From Chara braunii (taxonomy: Eukaryota; Streptophyta; Charophyceae; Charales; Characeae): 64,000 nt of DNA. Position numbers and translations under genes: made by a program. The stretch spans positions 3,060,355 to 3,124,354 of the forward strand of contig BFEA01000121.1 of NCBI GenBank assembly GCA_003427395.1. Reading direction: 5' to 3'. Below are positions 12,439 through 24,329 of the stretch, in pieces; within the stretch, counting starts at the first letter, position 1; the number at the start of each line of letters is the position of its first letter. The notes below the pieces were generated by a model that was not told the origin of the DNA, did no database searches, and saw only the letters and a program-made list of their open reading frames with translations.

Positions 12439-12849
12439 CTATTCCCTAGCCACGAACTTCTTCAGCCTTGTCCCTGATACCCAGTCCTGCCACCTCGCCC
12501 CATCCAACTCCTCAATCTGATAGGCCCCAAACTTGCCACACCGCACGATCCTGTAAGGCCCCAACCACCGTTTGTCGAGCTTCCTGGACCACTGCTTTTC
12601 CAGCGAGGAGTCGTATAGCAGCACTACATCCCCAACCTTCAACGGTTCTTTCCTTACACGCGCCATCTGGTCCCACCTCATCTTGTCCTTCATGCGGCTC
12701 CTCTCCACGTGCTTGGAGGCCTCTCGCAGCCTTTCCTCGGCAGCCCCTACTTGCCGTGCCCAGATATCGAGCAACTCTTTGAATGACAAGTTAACTTCCA
12801 AGTCCTGGCGCCTCCACGTGCCTCCCGTACCATAGTGTGGCTGACGCAT
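12439..12849 (-). CDS. pol: Integrase C-terminal domain of element 1 (GPY/F-like)
   Basis: This 136-codon frame overlaps the end of the catalytic frame by about 60 bp and is in another phase, so a single indel separates them. It contains VGDVVLLYDSSLEKQW and LGPYRIVRCGKFGAYQIEEL, the GPY/F-type module that follows integrase cores in Ty3/Gypsy elements. No chromodomain follows; the frame ends a few residues after LKKFVARE. It would support DNA binding and multimer contacts of integrase. Confidence 0.85.
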   Translation of the reverse strand: MRQPHYGTGGTWRRQDLEVNLSFKELLDIWARQVGAAEERLREASKHVERSRMKDKMRWDQMARVRKEPLKVGDVVLLYDSSLEKQWSRKLDKRWLGPYRIVRCGKFGAYQIEELDGARWQDWVSGTRLKKFVARE

Positions 12850-14824
12850 ACTTGGTAGTCCTTTTCACTGTAACATTCTCCTCGAAGAAGGCTGCTCTCA
12901 GAAACTTTGGCCACTGGTTAGGCCTCCCTTCAATCCATTTGGCAAGGAGGTTCGTGATGGTACTATAACCCCTTTCCACAGGTGCGTTCGCCTGGGGGTG
13001 CACGACCGTGGTATAATTTGCCACCATGCCATACCCTGCGAGCAACGTCCGCACCTCATTGCAGGTGAACTCCGAACCCCGATCCATCACGAATTCTCTG
13101 ACAAAGGGGTAGCGCAGGTAGTACTCTTCGATGCACCTAGTTAGAACTGGGTCGGTCTTTGTACGAATAGCCCAACCGTCCACGAACCCAGTAAGATTAT
13201 CGCGCGCATCGAAGATGTAATTACTTCCAGCCTCCACGACCGGCATGAACAGCAGGTCCAGGTGCACGACTGCTCCCACCTCCGTCTCCAGCCTTGGGTG
13301 TAGGGGCTCCCTTGGCCTTTGCGCTGACCTTTCCTGACAGGGTACGCAGGACTGGCAGTACTTGATGACCATAGTTAGCATCCCATCCCAATGGTATAAC
13401 TCGCTTATCTTGGAACACGTGGCACCTATCCCTTTGTGCCCTCTCGCTATGCCATCATGTAGGGCGGCTATAATATCGATTTGCCGGTTCCTCCCACACA
13501 CAATCCTTTTAGGATTCCCGACCTGCCGCTTAATAAACAAATGGTCATCCCTTACGACATAGAGATGTCGCATCTTCTGCGCCTTCGCGCCCGCATCCCT
13601 ATCCCTCATCTCGCAGGATAGGAGTAGCCCCAACTCCAGATAGATTCCGTCGTACTCCTCCGCCCGAAATGCGTCCTTGATCTCTCCTTCCTCGAACTCA
13701 TCGTCCTGGCTTTCGGGTACCGGACCTTCGCCTTCAACTGGGTTCAGTGAACCCCTTCGGTCGAAGTCTCCCTGTAGGAGTGTGTTCGTGAGGAGATACA
13801 TCCCTCCCATCAACTGCTCATGCTTCTCAACTTGGGTAGGGCCCTCCTCAATCATCCTTACCTCCACAGCCAAATTGTGTGTGCCCGCCAATGCCAATTC
13901 CATCATCCAGCCAACGTCCTTGCTCCCCCACGGATCCTCTTCCTGGAAGGGTTTGAGGACCGATTCCTCCCTTCGCTCGTACCCCTTTGGCGCTAGCCAT
14001 ATGGGGTGGGTGACGCAGCTAGGCACCCCCAACGACCATTCGTTTATGTAAAGGCGGACGTCTTCCTCTTGATCCAGGAACCCATCAACGGGCGGGGTGT
14101 CCTCAATTGACTCCTGGTTCGCCCCATCCCAGTTGATACGGCTCAGCCCATCTGCCCTGTTCTTGTCCCCTGGGATTCTTTCCAGCTCAAAGTTAAACAT
14201 CCAAATGTAGGTCAGCCATCTTGCGATGGTTGGGTCAGATGGAGTATAACTCTTTAGGGAACATGCAAGCGCAGTAGGGTCCACCCTCAAAATGAGCCTC
14301 CTGTTAAAGATATAGTTCCGGAAGGTCCTCAGGCAATGGAGCACCGCCAGCGTCTCCTTCTTAAACTGAGAGTAGTTCCTCTCAGTCATGTTAAGGGTAC
14401 GACTTTCAAACCTTAGCGGCCTCTCCTTCCCATCCACATCTGCTTGAATCAGGACCCCTCCTAGGGCTGTTGGCCCAACGTCCGTCTCGACAACGAATGG
14501 CTTATCCTCCGTGGCCTCATAATTTGGCGCTCCCAGCACCAAGCCTCCTTCCTTAAACTGTCCCTTCATCCTTTCCACAGCCTTTTCCTGGTCTTCGCCC
14601 CAGACCCATTCCTGATCCTGACGCACCAGCTTCCTCAACTGCTCCATTTTGGTGGCGAAGTCCTTCACAAAACTCCTCCAAAACCCACAGGTCCCAAGAA
14701 AGTTCCTCATGTCCGTTATCGATTGAAAGGGCACTGGCCTCTCTAGGATCTTGTCTGTTTTCTTCACATCTGGCCTCCGCCCCTTCTCATTACAGACAAA
14801 GCCCAGAATCGTGGCCTCCCTCAT
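12791..14824 (-). CDS. pol: RT thumb, RNase H and integrase catalytic core of element 1 (677 codons open)
   Basis: This is the longest intact frame in the window and is in phase with the RT palm. Residues 1-100 are the RT thumb/connection. RNase H spans about 109-230, with VVETDVGPTALGGVL (Asp115), KKETLAVLHCLR (Glu157), RVDPTALACS (Asp182) and GDKNRADGLSR. A linker follows. The integrase zinc region holds His456, His463 and the CVPC pair (Cys493, Cys496). The integrase core has Asp523 in VHLDLLFMPV, Asp581 in FVMDRGSEFT and Glu617 in ANAPVERGY, so the DDE triad is complete. The frame ends near 12791 and the integrase tail continues in a different frame. RNase H removes the RNA strand and integrase joins the cDNA to chromosomal DNA. 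Confidence 0.92.
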   Translation of the reverse strand: MREATILGFVCNEKGRRPDVKKTDKILERPVPFQSITDMRNFLGTCGFWRSFVKDFATKMEQLRKLVRQDQEWVWGEDQEKAVERMKGQFKEGGLVLGAPNYEATEDKPFVVETDVGPTALGGVLIQADVDGKERPLRFESRTLNMTERNYSQFKKETLAVLHCLRTFRNYIFNRRLILRVDPTALACSLKSYTPSDPTIARWLTYIWMFNFELERIPGDKNRADGLSRINWDGANQESIEDTPPVDGFLDQEEDVRLYINEWSLGVPSCVTHPIWLAPKGYERREESVLKPFQEEDPWGSKDVGWMMELALAGTHNLAVEVRMIEEGPTQVEKHEQLMGGMYLLTNTLLQGDFDRRGSLNPVEGEGPVPESQDDEFEEGEIKDAFRAEEYDGIYLELGLLLSCEMRDRDAGAKAQKMRHLYVVRDDHLFIKRQVGNPKRIVCGRNRQIDIIAALHDGIARGHKGIGATCSKISELYHWDGMLTMVIKYCQSCVPCQERSAQRPREPLHPRLETEVGAVVHLDLLFMPVVEAGSNYIFDARDNLTGFVDGWAIRTKTDPVLTRCIEEYYLRYPFVREFVMDRGSEFTCNEVRTLLAGYGMVANYTTVVHPQANAPVERGYSTITNLLAKWIEGRPNQWPKFLRAAFFEENVTVKRTTKYASATLWYGRHVEAPGLGS

Positions 14825-14908
14825 ACAGTGCTTCGACTTGGGGCCGCTCGCCGTCAGGTTGTGTTCTTCTAGCAGACCCAGAACCTTATCAATATCCAGG
14901 ATGTGCGT

Positions 14909-15809
14909 TTAGACGAACCACCTTACTCCGGGCAGCACCTCGTCTTCCTCCTTCTCCTTTGGACCCTTGACCACCAAATCGTCAATGTGCGGACTAACCG
15001 TCTGCATGGCCCTAATCATATGCCTTTGCACCATCGCCACCACATTAGTCCAAACCTGAGGAGCCACATTCATGTGGATCAGCCCCTTTGGCATATGCAT
15101 TGCCGTCACCGGCCGGTCCGACGGGTACATAGGAAACTGGTCATACCCATAATAAAGGTCTATGAGTAAAATTATAGGCCTCCCTACACATGATTCTTAC
15201 AGGGCGTCCGCATTCGACAATCCTTCCGCGTCCCGCACTGTCACCGCATTCAATCGCTGTAAATCCTGCACCCACCGTACCGTTCTGTTCGGCTTGATAA
15301 AGCAAAACCAAGGGGAGGCATACGGTCCACCAGAGTAGTCTGCCACGTGCGTCCACATCTTGCCGTCCAAATAGTCCACTAACCTCTTCTCCTCATCCGG
15401 ATTCGGATATCGTGCGCCCCTTAAGTTCCACGGCTATGCGGGACGGTGAGGATTCGTATCGTTGGGATCTTATCCACATCCAACCTCCCACGCTCGTCGT
15501 CATTAAACGCATACGCGCAACGCCTCCTCTTCATGGTCTCCACCATCAGAGTTCTCTCATGGGGTGAAAGGAAGCATTGATGTGGCACGGTCCTGCCTGC
15601 GCCTGCTCCTGCATTCGTCTGATCAGTCCCCGCTCCCGCTCGTAGTAGGCCTCTTCATCCTCTGTAACCAGTACGGGGACTGGGCGACACTTCTTATCTC
15701 TGGTCTTGTACCGCCTTTGGGAGCCCTGCTTAAGCCCTTCCCTAAAAAAGGCCGACTTGTCGTTCGGGCATGGGCCATCGCAGGGTCCCCTTTCCTTCCT
15801 GGAAGCCAA
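14909..15809 (-). pseudogene. pol: Reverse transcriptase domain of element 1, broken by stops and a frameshift
   Basis: The N-terminal part is in one frame (15809-15546) and the palm continues in another (15379 down), so there is a frameshift between 15546 and 15379. Palm landmarks are WFCFIKPNRTVRWVQDLQRLN, LLIDLYYGYDQ, a TAMHMPKGLIHMNVAP segment and HIDDLVVKGP. The catalytic aspartates (LID and the two in IDD) are present. The residue before DD, usually Tyr or Phe in YxDD-type motifs, sits in HIDD here. Stops occur at about 15197 and 14909, both TAA. The GYDQ motif and VKGP after IDD mark a specific Gypsy subgroup shared with element 2. It copies element RNA into DNA. Confidence 0.85.
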
Positions 15810-17170
15810 TAGATCAGCTCCACCTCTCCCACCTGAGGGCTCTCCAGGACCTGCTCTCTCAATGCCTTTATGGCCTCAGGGTCCGCCATATCATGCGCCG
15901 CCACCACCTCCATCGCCTCATTTACATCATTAGGGCTCAAAGACAATACCTCGACCGTTTCCTCCTCCTCTTGCTCCTCCCGTAGTCTTCGTCGCGCGTA
16001 CTCGGACTCCTCGAAGGTAAAGGAGCCGAGGTTGAGCATGTTCCTCCCACTTCCGGGTCCCGTATTCCGGCACTTGATAATCTCGTAGTTCTTGCAGGCC
16101 GGGTCGGATAGAGCCAGGATCATCGTCCCCTCATACCTGTTGAAGACCAAGGTCTTTGTTCGGCAGAGGAACGACCTCCCCAGAAGAATTGGGTGATCAA
16201 CATCGGGCATGACGAAAAAACACATTCGTTCCCTTACCCTCCCAATTTCCACCATCACGTTAGACACGGTGCCGCAAAAAATTGCCTTGCAGTTGGCGCC
16301 ATGCAACACACCATGATCCGAGTGGTCTACCTCCATCCCTAGCATGGTCACATCCCGCTCCTGGATAATATTCATCTCAACGCCCGTGTTCACCATTGCA
16401 ATACTCGGTTGATCCATCACCTTCAGATCCACCAGCCCACAAGCCACACACTTCCACTCCATCCTTGTGCCCGCCTCTGTCCACTCTATTTCCCGGGGCA
16501 GGATCGTACTCAGATGGACATTAGGCACTAACCTCCACGAGAGTCGCCCTTTCAATTCACCACGGAGCCTTGGTGCTGATGCCAAGATGTCTTTTAAATT
16601 CATCAAATCATTGTGACCCTCCAGGAGCTTGTCCATCATTCGCTCCACGTCAAAACCCTCCTCGAGCCGGACTGCGTACTTCTTCCTTTTTGGCACGCCG
16701 TCATGCAGGCCTGGCTCCGCCTCTCCCTGAATTCCTCTCTTCTTGGCCCTCTGCTCGGCTCACCGATCCTCTTCCTGTCGGAGCCTCTCGTCCTCTTCAT
16801 CATCACCCTCCCCTTCTTCCTTCCGAACCTCCACCACTTCCTTCCTACGCTCAGGCTCGGGCTCCCTTCGAGGAGGCACTCGGCCAGGTGCCTGACTGGG
16901 TCCCTGGCTGGTAGTAGCCTTACTCTGGCTCCTAGTCTGCGTGGCCTGCGGCACCCTCCCATGCGATGTAGGGGGTCTATAGACCATCCCAGATCTGGGG
17001 CCTGATCCGGCCGTTGCCACTCTTGGATACTCTTGTGGCTCCGATGACGACTCCGGGCCCGACCCATAGAGCATAACCTCAGGGAGGTTCGCTTCCCACT
17101 CTCGAGCCTCCTCACACATCACCCTCAGTCGTTCCTGATATCTGCCCACCTTCGCAAGCAGGTCCTCCAT
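15623..17170 (-). pseudogene. pro: Protease region of element 1, catalytic Asp lost
   Basis: One frame of 516 codons runs through a stop at 16760. The N-terminal third is charged and low in complexity (EERRKEVVEVRKEEGEGDDEEDE region), which is usual for the gag-pro linker. A block beginning KKYAVRLEEGFDVERMMDKLL, with SAPRLRGELKGRLSW after it, matches the conserved segment before protease in this Gypsy group; element 2 has the same block. The aspartic protease follows. Its active site reads MVNTGVEMNII where DTG or DSG is expected, so the catalytic Asp is Asn (codon 16388-16390). The second landmark, PILLGRSFL, is intact. The enzyme that would process Gag-Pol is therefore probably inactive in this copy. 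Confidence 0.85.
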
Positions 17171-17294
17171 CCTGACTCTCTTGGCACCTCCTACCCTTCG
17201 TCGTCTGACTCAACGACTATAAGCTCCTCCTTTATAGCCCCTGCCTTTAGTCGTTGAGTCACTTCCTCATTCTCGTCCACAATCTCATCGACCC

Positions 17295-18896
17295 TCACAC
17301 CCGGATCCTCCCTCTCTTGCCATATTCTAAACATTGTCCGGGCTGCCGGTCGCCCTGCTGTTGCTCTCCTAAGAGCCTCTTGCCTGATTCCTCCCGGGTC
17401 CTAGGGTCAATGTGCTTGCCCCACTTGTTGTATATGTCCCCGTCCATACAAGAGGAGATCAGCCCTGCCAGCTCAACGTTCCGCCGCTGTTGGCAAAACC
17501 GTATGGTGTGGCCCACCTCGCCACAATGCCAACAAGTTGCATTCCGCCAATCAAAGCAGGGTCTCCCATACCCCTGGCTTCCCTTCTGGCTGCCCTGGCC
17601 ACCTTCGCCCTGGCCCCCTTGGCCATTCCAACCACCACCGCTGCCCCTGCCATTCCTGCCTCGGCCCCTGCCACCGCCTCCTCGGCCCCTTTGACCCCCT
17701 CCTCCATTGCCTTGGCCGCCTTGCCCTTGATCCCCTCCCCCGGCCACACTAGCCTGCGACGCCTGCTGGGATAGTGGCGGCTGGGCCGCGGGCTGACTTT
17801 GGGTCGCGGGGTAGCCTGACGTGCCCCCACTTGCCAACGGACTCAGATACGAGACCATCTGCCCCACGTGCGCCTGCCCCCCCCCACATGACGTACAATG
17901 CCCACAACTGGGCCAGGGCGCTAGCTGACAGTGCGGCATCCAGTGCCCGTAACTTAATGGCGGCCCCATGGGTGGTGGCCCTACTGGCGCTGACACGGCC
18001 GTGGCGGAAGGCGGCAGTACGGCAATGGCTTGAGGAGCCTGCCCCTTCCCTGACCCCTGCCCTCCCAGCAGCAGATTGCGCTGCTTCCTCTGGGCCTTAG
18101 TCAGGACTTGGGAGCCTGTCTCCTCCCCGTCGTAGTCTTCACGACCGGCCTCTTCATCCCCCGCCCCCGACGCCCGACCTTGGGCCACTGTCACCCCTTT
18201 CTTCTATATCTCCGCCTCATTATCATATCCCAACGCCGCCAGCACGTCCGTGACTATCCTCTTTACCCCTGGGGTCCCGGATGCGGTAGCATCCCTTTCC
18301 TTCCTCTTACGCCTTTGCAGCCGCATTTGGTGCTGCTCCACCTGGTCCAGACTCCCTTCTTCCACTCCTTTGTCAACAGTCGCCCAAGTGAGCTTTTCAC
18401 TCCGCTCCCCATGCTTTGTCAACTCTGAGGCCTCCGTGCCTGAAAGCAGCCCCAGAAATGTGACGCACTGCGCCTCCTCAGAAATCCCGTGCACTTTCCT
18501 CGCCTTTTTCTTGAATTCATGCACAAAGGCCCCGATCGTGGAGAAGTCTTCCTTCTTCATGGCCTCCAGGTCCGCCATGGTCAGCAACCCATCCCCTAGC
18601 CTATACTTTCTTAACATCAGGTCCCTGAACCTTGCCCAGCTGCCATTCGCGGCGTCCACCACTCTACCCACCTCTTGATGGTGGCTATGCAGGACGTATC
18701 TCATAATTCGCTAGAATCTTACTTCGTCCGCTAATCCCACCAGTGCCTGCTCCACCAGGTCTAGCCAATTGGACACCCGGTCTCCTTTGAAATGGAATGT
18801 CTCAACCTTCGAGACATTGCTTGGCGTCCTCTCGCGCTTGTTCAAGGCATCGATGAGGTCATTGAGCATTAGGAGCTTTCTCCCACCGTCTGCCAT
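17295..18896 (-). pseudogene. gag: gag1 of element 1 (capsid plus CCHC zinc knuckle), two in-frame stops
   Basis: A single frame of 534 codons starts with ATG about 390 bp after the primer site. TAG stops interrupt it at about 18711 and 18204. The first 170 codons resemble a Ty3/Gypsy capsid domain (FHFKGDRVSNWLDLVEQAL, then a WARFRDLMLRKYRLGD block). The second third is Pro/Gln-rich with an extra Cys cluster (CGHCTSCGG). A Gly/Arg-rich tract around codons 385-430 looks like an RGG-type RNA-binding region. A canonical knuckle, CWHCGEVGHTIRFC, lies at about codon 455 and fits CX2CX4HX4C. Gag packages the element RNA into virus-like particles. The stops may be mutational; both are TAG. The frame is followed by a shift into the protease region. 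Confidence 0.85.
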
Positions 18897-19289
18897 CTCC
18901 TCTGGTATTCCGGTTAACTGCCTTCGGTTCCAACCCCCCTGTTATAAGAATGATACGATGAAAAAATTTCACTCAGCACTCCAATCCATCATGATCCTAT
19001 CAGGCCGACCACTTAAACATCCGACGCTCTAGACCTAGCAGACGTTTTTCCTCCCATTTCCCTTAGGCTCACCCAGATAAGGTCTATCCTTACCATAAAG
19101 TCTCCTCGCACATTCGCCTCATCCACGCCATCAGCCATGCCGTCAATCACTCAACTATCCACATCCTCAGTCATATAAACCACCAAGCAATCCACCTCGT
19201 AATCTTTCCCTTATCCACTCATAGGCCTAGTTCTCCCTCATTCCCATACCCGAATGTCGTTCCACCAGGGACAACGGTAGGCTTCCATT

Positions 19290-19308
19290 ATCCCTGGCAA
19301 CAGCGCCA
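19290..19308 (-). promoter_or_regulatory. Primer-binding site, tRNA-Asp type
   Basis: Read on the minus strand the site is TGGCGCTGTTGCCAGGGAT. The complement of the 3' end of plant tRNA-Asp(GUC) is TGGCGCCGTTGCCGGGGAT, so 17 of 19 bases agree. It lies two bases from the LTR end, as expected for minus-strand primer sites. tRNA-Asp priming is known for plant Athila-type Gypsy elements. Confidence 0.85.
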
Positions 19309-21615
19309 CCTGTCGAGCGCATCAGTCTGGCACCGCACGTGGTAGCGCGGGACCCTCTCGGCCGCGTCACGCAGGAGTTGGACCAATCCCGTCAAGGACA
19401 CGCAAATGGAGCTTCCTTAGGCTGCTTCGGTCGAGTGCGCCAGCCATACCTCTCGCGAGCCCCTACGACAGGATAGGGCCTACGCGAGGCACAACTTACC
19501 TCCACCGTACGGGAGTTGTCACCTCCCATCGGTGGGCGTATCCCCGCCGAGGTACCAGTCCACAATACGAAAGCTAATCAGTTGCAATCGCAGAGGTGGA
19601 CCAGCCGAGGGCGTTTCTCGTTCGCTATAGCATAGGGGGTACGCGCGGTAACACGCCTATCGGACCCGCACGCGACCCGACATCCTGAGGGGGATGAAGT
19701 CCCAAGCGCGGTCCGACATCGGTCGACTAGGACGCATCCCAGACACCTCGCGCACACCACTCTAACAACCACGAAAACAGAGCATATACACACGAGCGCA
19801 CAAAAGGATATGACACGAACAACTCGACAACCCTCTTAGTCCCTCGGTAGCCATCCTATAACTTTCCAATGCGGAAATCGAATAGGCGTCGCACGCGAGA
19901 CTTAGTATAAAAACGCGCGGGCGCAGGGCTAACTCATATCGGCTCGTAATGCAAGCGTACACACGCGGTCGCAATGATGGCGTACTATGTAGTGCCCATA
20001 ATCGTGCAGACCTCATTGACTTCGAGGGTCGCATTCGACACTCAAGTGTCGGCTGACACACGCCTTGAGGGTTAATCTCTCGACGCTGGACAACCGCCAT
20101 GCGCGGTTGAGGATCACACACCCTCTTCTGCACCTTATGCAGAGCGTGTGGTACACAGGTCCATACCTATGGTGGTAGCCGCTCTCTCGCGGCCCTAGGG
20201 GTAGGTCCTCCCCGAGCCTTGGCGAAAGTCAAGGGGTTTGACTTTGACGGCTGACGGGGACTGCAACGTCTAATCATAAAAATCTCTAAAAAGCAAGGGA
20301 TAAGGAAGAGGCCGACGACTCTACTTCCTAAGAAAAATCATAACCTCGGGGTACCCTCCCCCTTTCGCGCGGCGCCTGTGGCCTATAACAACCCCAAGCA
20401 TTCACGCGCGTGCGATTCCCTTTGATCTCATAACCTTTAGACGCTGGGGCGGTGAGCGTTGCGCGCGAAGTTCAGATATAAAGTCGCGCGGCCGTAGGCC
20501 AGTCCCATACCAACCAATAATGCCAATTATACGTGGTAATCGTGGCCCCGGCCTTGCGATATTGAATAGATGAAGGAATATATCGCGAGGGGTCGCCCCT
20601 CACGATATTGAACGGCTGAAGGACATGTCGTTCAACCCTCGTGGCGCTTCCGCCCTCAGGGTTGGGTATCCCGCGGGTAGTGCAAATAGGCTCTGCGCGG
20701 GGGGAAGTCCCTCTCCTGCAGAGCCTAAGGCTTGGGATGTCCTAGACAAGGACATGGAATCCCGACCTAGGACAAACGTCCGACTAAGAAAACCCTTAAG
20801 GAGCAAACGGGAGAGAGGGAAGGGTCTTCCCCGTGCCTCTCAATCATAGCCCTTGGCGTACCCCCTTTGTAAGGGACCCCTTAAGCCTCGCGAACACCCA
20901 CCGTAAGTACTCTCAAGCATACACACATAAGGGAGGTAGAGTTGCGACGATCATTCCTCACAGGCACAGTGAGACCCCTCACAACCATATATACATGTAG
21001 GATAGCAGGGTAGTCGAATCCAAACATCCAAGCCACTGAACATACTTGCAATCACATCAAAGAGCCAAACAAGCGTCCACGCACTACACGGAGTCAACCC
21101 AACCAATTCTCTATGCTCATACTCCGTCGCTTTAGCCATGCAAGCCCCAATCTCCAATCCAACCAACCTTAATTAAATACTCAGTACCTTCGCTAAATGG
21201 CCATTCAATAAAAGTCCGGGCAAAACCGTTAACAAACAATAAAATCACCAGGGCTAAAGCTTTTTATGTTGAGTATGGAGGATGAGTTGGAATTGAGTCG
21301 TAAACCGACGAATCGGCAAACGACCTGTTATCAGTGATAACAAGGGGTGATCCTTGTAGGATCAAGCTGACTCTAATCCTGATCTTGAATCAGACACCCC
21401 AAAGAATCTGTAACACAAAATAGGCTAAATGCCCAAACTAAATTATCAGCATGTGGGGGATAAACCTCCATAGCACATTCTCATTAAAAGCTACCCGCCA
21501 ACTACGTCCAAGCCTGCCTCTAAGCCAGTGCCCGAAGCAAAGGTAGACTAATGGCAGAATCTCCCTTATTCAGGGTGGATTGCCAGAAGTGCCACCTATC
21601 AAAATATAACCTAAA

Positions 21616-22200
21616 TCCTCTAATTCAAGAAAATTTCGGCAGCGCTTCCCGTAGGAAAGGTGCCTTTTCAGAATTTATACAAGCTCAAATATCAAAAGAA
21701 GGAGTAATCTATAACTCTGGAAAGTCAAATTTTGTCGAACTCCTTGAATTAATAGAAATTTGGGCAGCATCCCCTTTGGAAATGGAGCCTTCCCAGATTT
21801 ATACCAAGTCGAATTTGAACCCAACATCCAACCTTGAGTCCAACTTAGACAAAATCTGACCAACCCCCTAGTTTTGCAGAATTTTTTGGCAAATTGGCAG
21901 CACTTCCCCTAGAAAAGTGCTTTCCCAGAATTTATACAAAGCTAAGTTAAAAACTTGAGACTAACTCTGACTTCCGAAAGTCCAATTTTGTCTAACTCCC
22001 TGAATTAGCAAAATTTTGGGCAGCACTCCCTTTAGAAAAGGGGACTTTCCAAATTTTTACTAAGCCAGATATAACGAAAAGACAAGTTGAACTTTGACAA
22101 GTCTAAATTTGTCTATCTCCTTGAATCTGTAGAAATTTCGACAGCGCTTCCCGTAAAGAGAGTGACTTACCAAAATTTATACAAGTCCAAGTATAGCAGT
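21616..22200. repeat. About 100-bp degenerate tandem repeat in the right element 1 LTR
   Basis: This is the counterpart of the block at 2060-2640, with the same five or so units, each with a GGCAGC core followed by an AATTTATAC segment. Confidence 0.75.
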
Positions 22201-22471
22201 GAGTCTCAGAAAATGCAAGAATCGATCTAAGTAAGACAAAGTCAGCCCAGAAAAATGCAGGAATTTAACGAACTCTTATCGCTCTAGCACGTGGCGAAAT
22301 TCTAAAACAACTACCTGTTAATCTGAAACCATGACCAAGTAGTAATCTCACGCAGCCACATGCAGGCCAACCCACCAAGGTGAGTACTCTCACCAACCTT
22401 TAACTCTTTAACAAGCAATAGTTCATGCTTCCTCTGTGAGTTACCCCTTTATACCCAACTTATATAGGGCC

Positions 22472-23410
22472 TAGGTCAGGCCACCTGAACTTACAGAGCG
22501 CGCCCAACTTAGCCAGGCCTAAAGTCAAAATACCTAAACTTATAGAGCGTTCTAACTTGGTCAAGTATACACAATCAGAGGGCACAACTATTTCTCTCTT
22601 CTTTGGGCATATGACTGGACCACTCCAGTCGCCCTGAACTATTTAAATAGCCAAATTATATATATCTCTCTGAGCTTAATCTTCAAAGGGGACATAAGGC
22701 TGAGCCGCTCAACTTAGAACACTGCTCAGCCTGCCCAAGTTTACCTTCAATTACATCTCTTAGTTATACCCTCTTCAATTACGATAAGCTACAGTCAGGC
22801 TACCTAAACTTATAGAGCGGCCTGACGTGCCTGCTCTTAATAACATAGTAATACAATATAGCCAATTTATATCCATTGGGTTCCAACATATGCGAGGCAT
22901 TGGGTCGGACTACCTAAACTTATAGAGCAATCTGACCCTCTGCCAGGTTCGTTCCTCTCTGATTCAGTTTGTGCGAGGCAGTGGGACAGGCTACCTAAAC
23001 TTATAGAGCGGCCTGCCCCCTGCCAGAGTTATCCCCTCATAATAAAACAGGAGAAGGACTGAACCACCTAAACTTATAGAGCAGTTCAGACCTCCTCGTT
23101 CAAAAACAAGGAAATCGAAAGAATTCTCAAATAAACAAGGCGACCAAGGGTACGTAAACTTATACAGCGTCCTGAGCCCTTGAAAGTCAAGCACAATCAA
23201 CCCTCACAAGTCAAAGCAGTTAGGTCACCTAAGCTTATAGAGCGTCCTGACCCTCCATGCAATTTCACAGCACCAGGTCTCACCAAACTTATGGGGACAT
23301 CCCAGCCTCTAGAGCTTCAGGCCACCTAAACTTATAGAGCGGCCTGAGGCTCCATGCAACCCAAAAATAAACAAAGCGTCGGACTTCCCCAAACTTATGG
23401 GGACCTCCCT
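22472..23410. repeat. Hairpin array in the right element 1 LTR
   Basis: This is the counterpart of 2916-3845, with the same order of hairpins and the ACCTAAACTTATAGAGC loop. Some stems are weaker here, for example the one near 22907, while the stem near 23058 is better paired than its left-copy partner (GGACTGAAC against GTTCAGACC). Confidence 0.8.
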
Positions 23411-24329
23411 GCCTTAACGACCCCATCAATCTGCACACAACACGGCCTTCCTCCCAACCTTCCCCCAGATAAACCCTCCTTCGTTCACAATCTGCTTTCA
23501 GGCAGTCAAACAAAGTCTGAAGTTGGAATTGCACATACATTCCTTGATTTCAGTCTGACTTATGTCCTGAAAGTCAAACCAACATCAAGATACAGAACCC
23601 ACACCATACGCTCAGTCAAACATAGAAAGGTGTACAGATAGGGGTTATAGTTGGGTTTATAGAAGGGGTCAGGGAATTACCACTAAGTTCCCTGCCTCCA
23701 GGACTCCTCCTGAGTCCCGGCAGAGCTCCCTCAATCGGTGGGGCGGGCTTCCCACAGAGACCTTGGCGCGGGTCACGGGTCGCAAGCCCGCCTGCTGCCT
23801 TCCTCTTAGTACCAAAAGACCAGACTTAGAGTAAGAAGGGCAGGAGTAGAAGTTTTCAGACACTCGGGATCCAAGAGAGGTACAACTCAACTCTCGGGAG
23901 AGGGTCTCCAAGTCTTCGTGTGCCGGAGGGCCCCGCAATGGTGGCCAAAACGCTGAGAAGGCAGTCGGACGATAGCCATAATGTGGAATAACAACCCCTT
24001 ACGAAACTCCACACTGCAGGAGCGATCCTTCTCAAGGATGGATCAGCAGCATCAGTCCACCGAGTAGACTCAGCAGCAGTTTCCAACTGCAGTACTGCCC
24101 CAACACCCCACTATTCAGTAACAACCTTGTTGCAGCTAAGCAGCAACAACTGCCGTAAAAGTGGCAGCTTCGAATGTACGACCAGCGACTCCCTCAATAA
24201 CAGCCCCACCGGTCTGACCTCCCGTAGTCCTTCAAGGAGGAAGCCGCTGCGTCGTCCCTCTTTCTTCAGGTAGGTGATGCGCCCCCCCCCCTTTTCTCAC
24301 GGTCCAATCACTCTCCTTTCACAAGCCCC

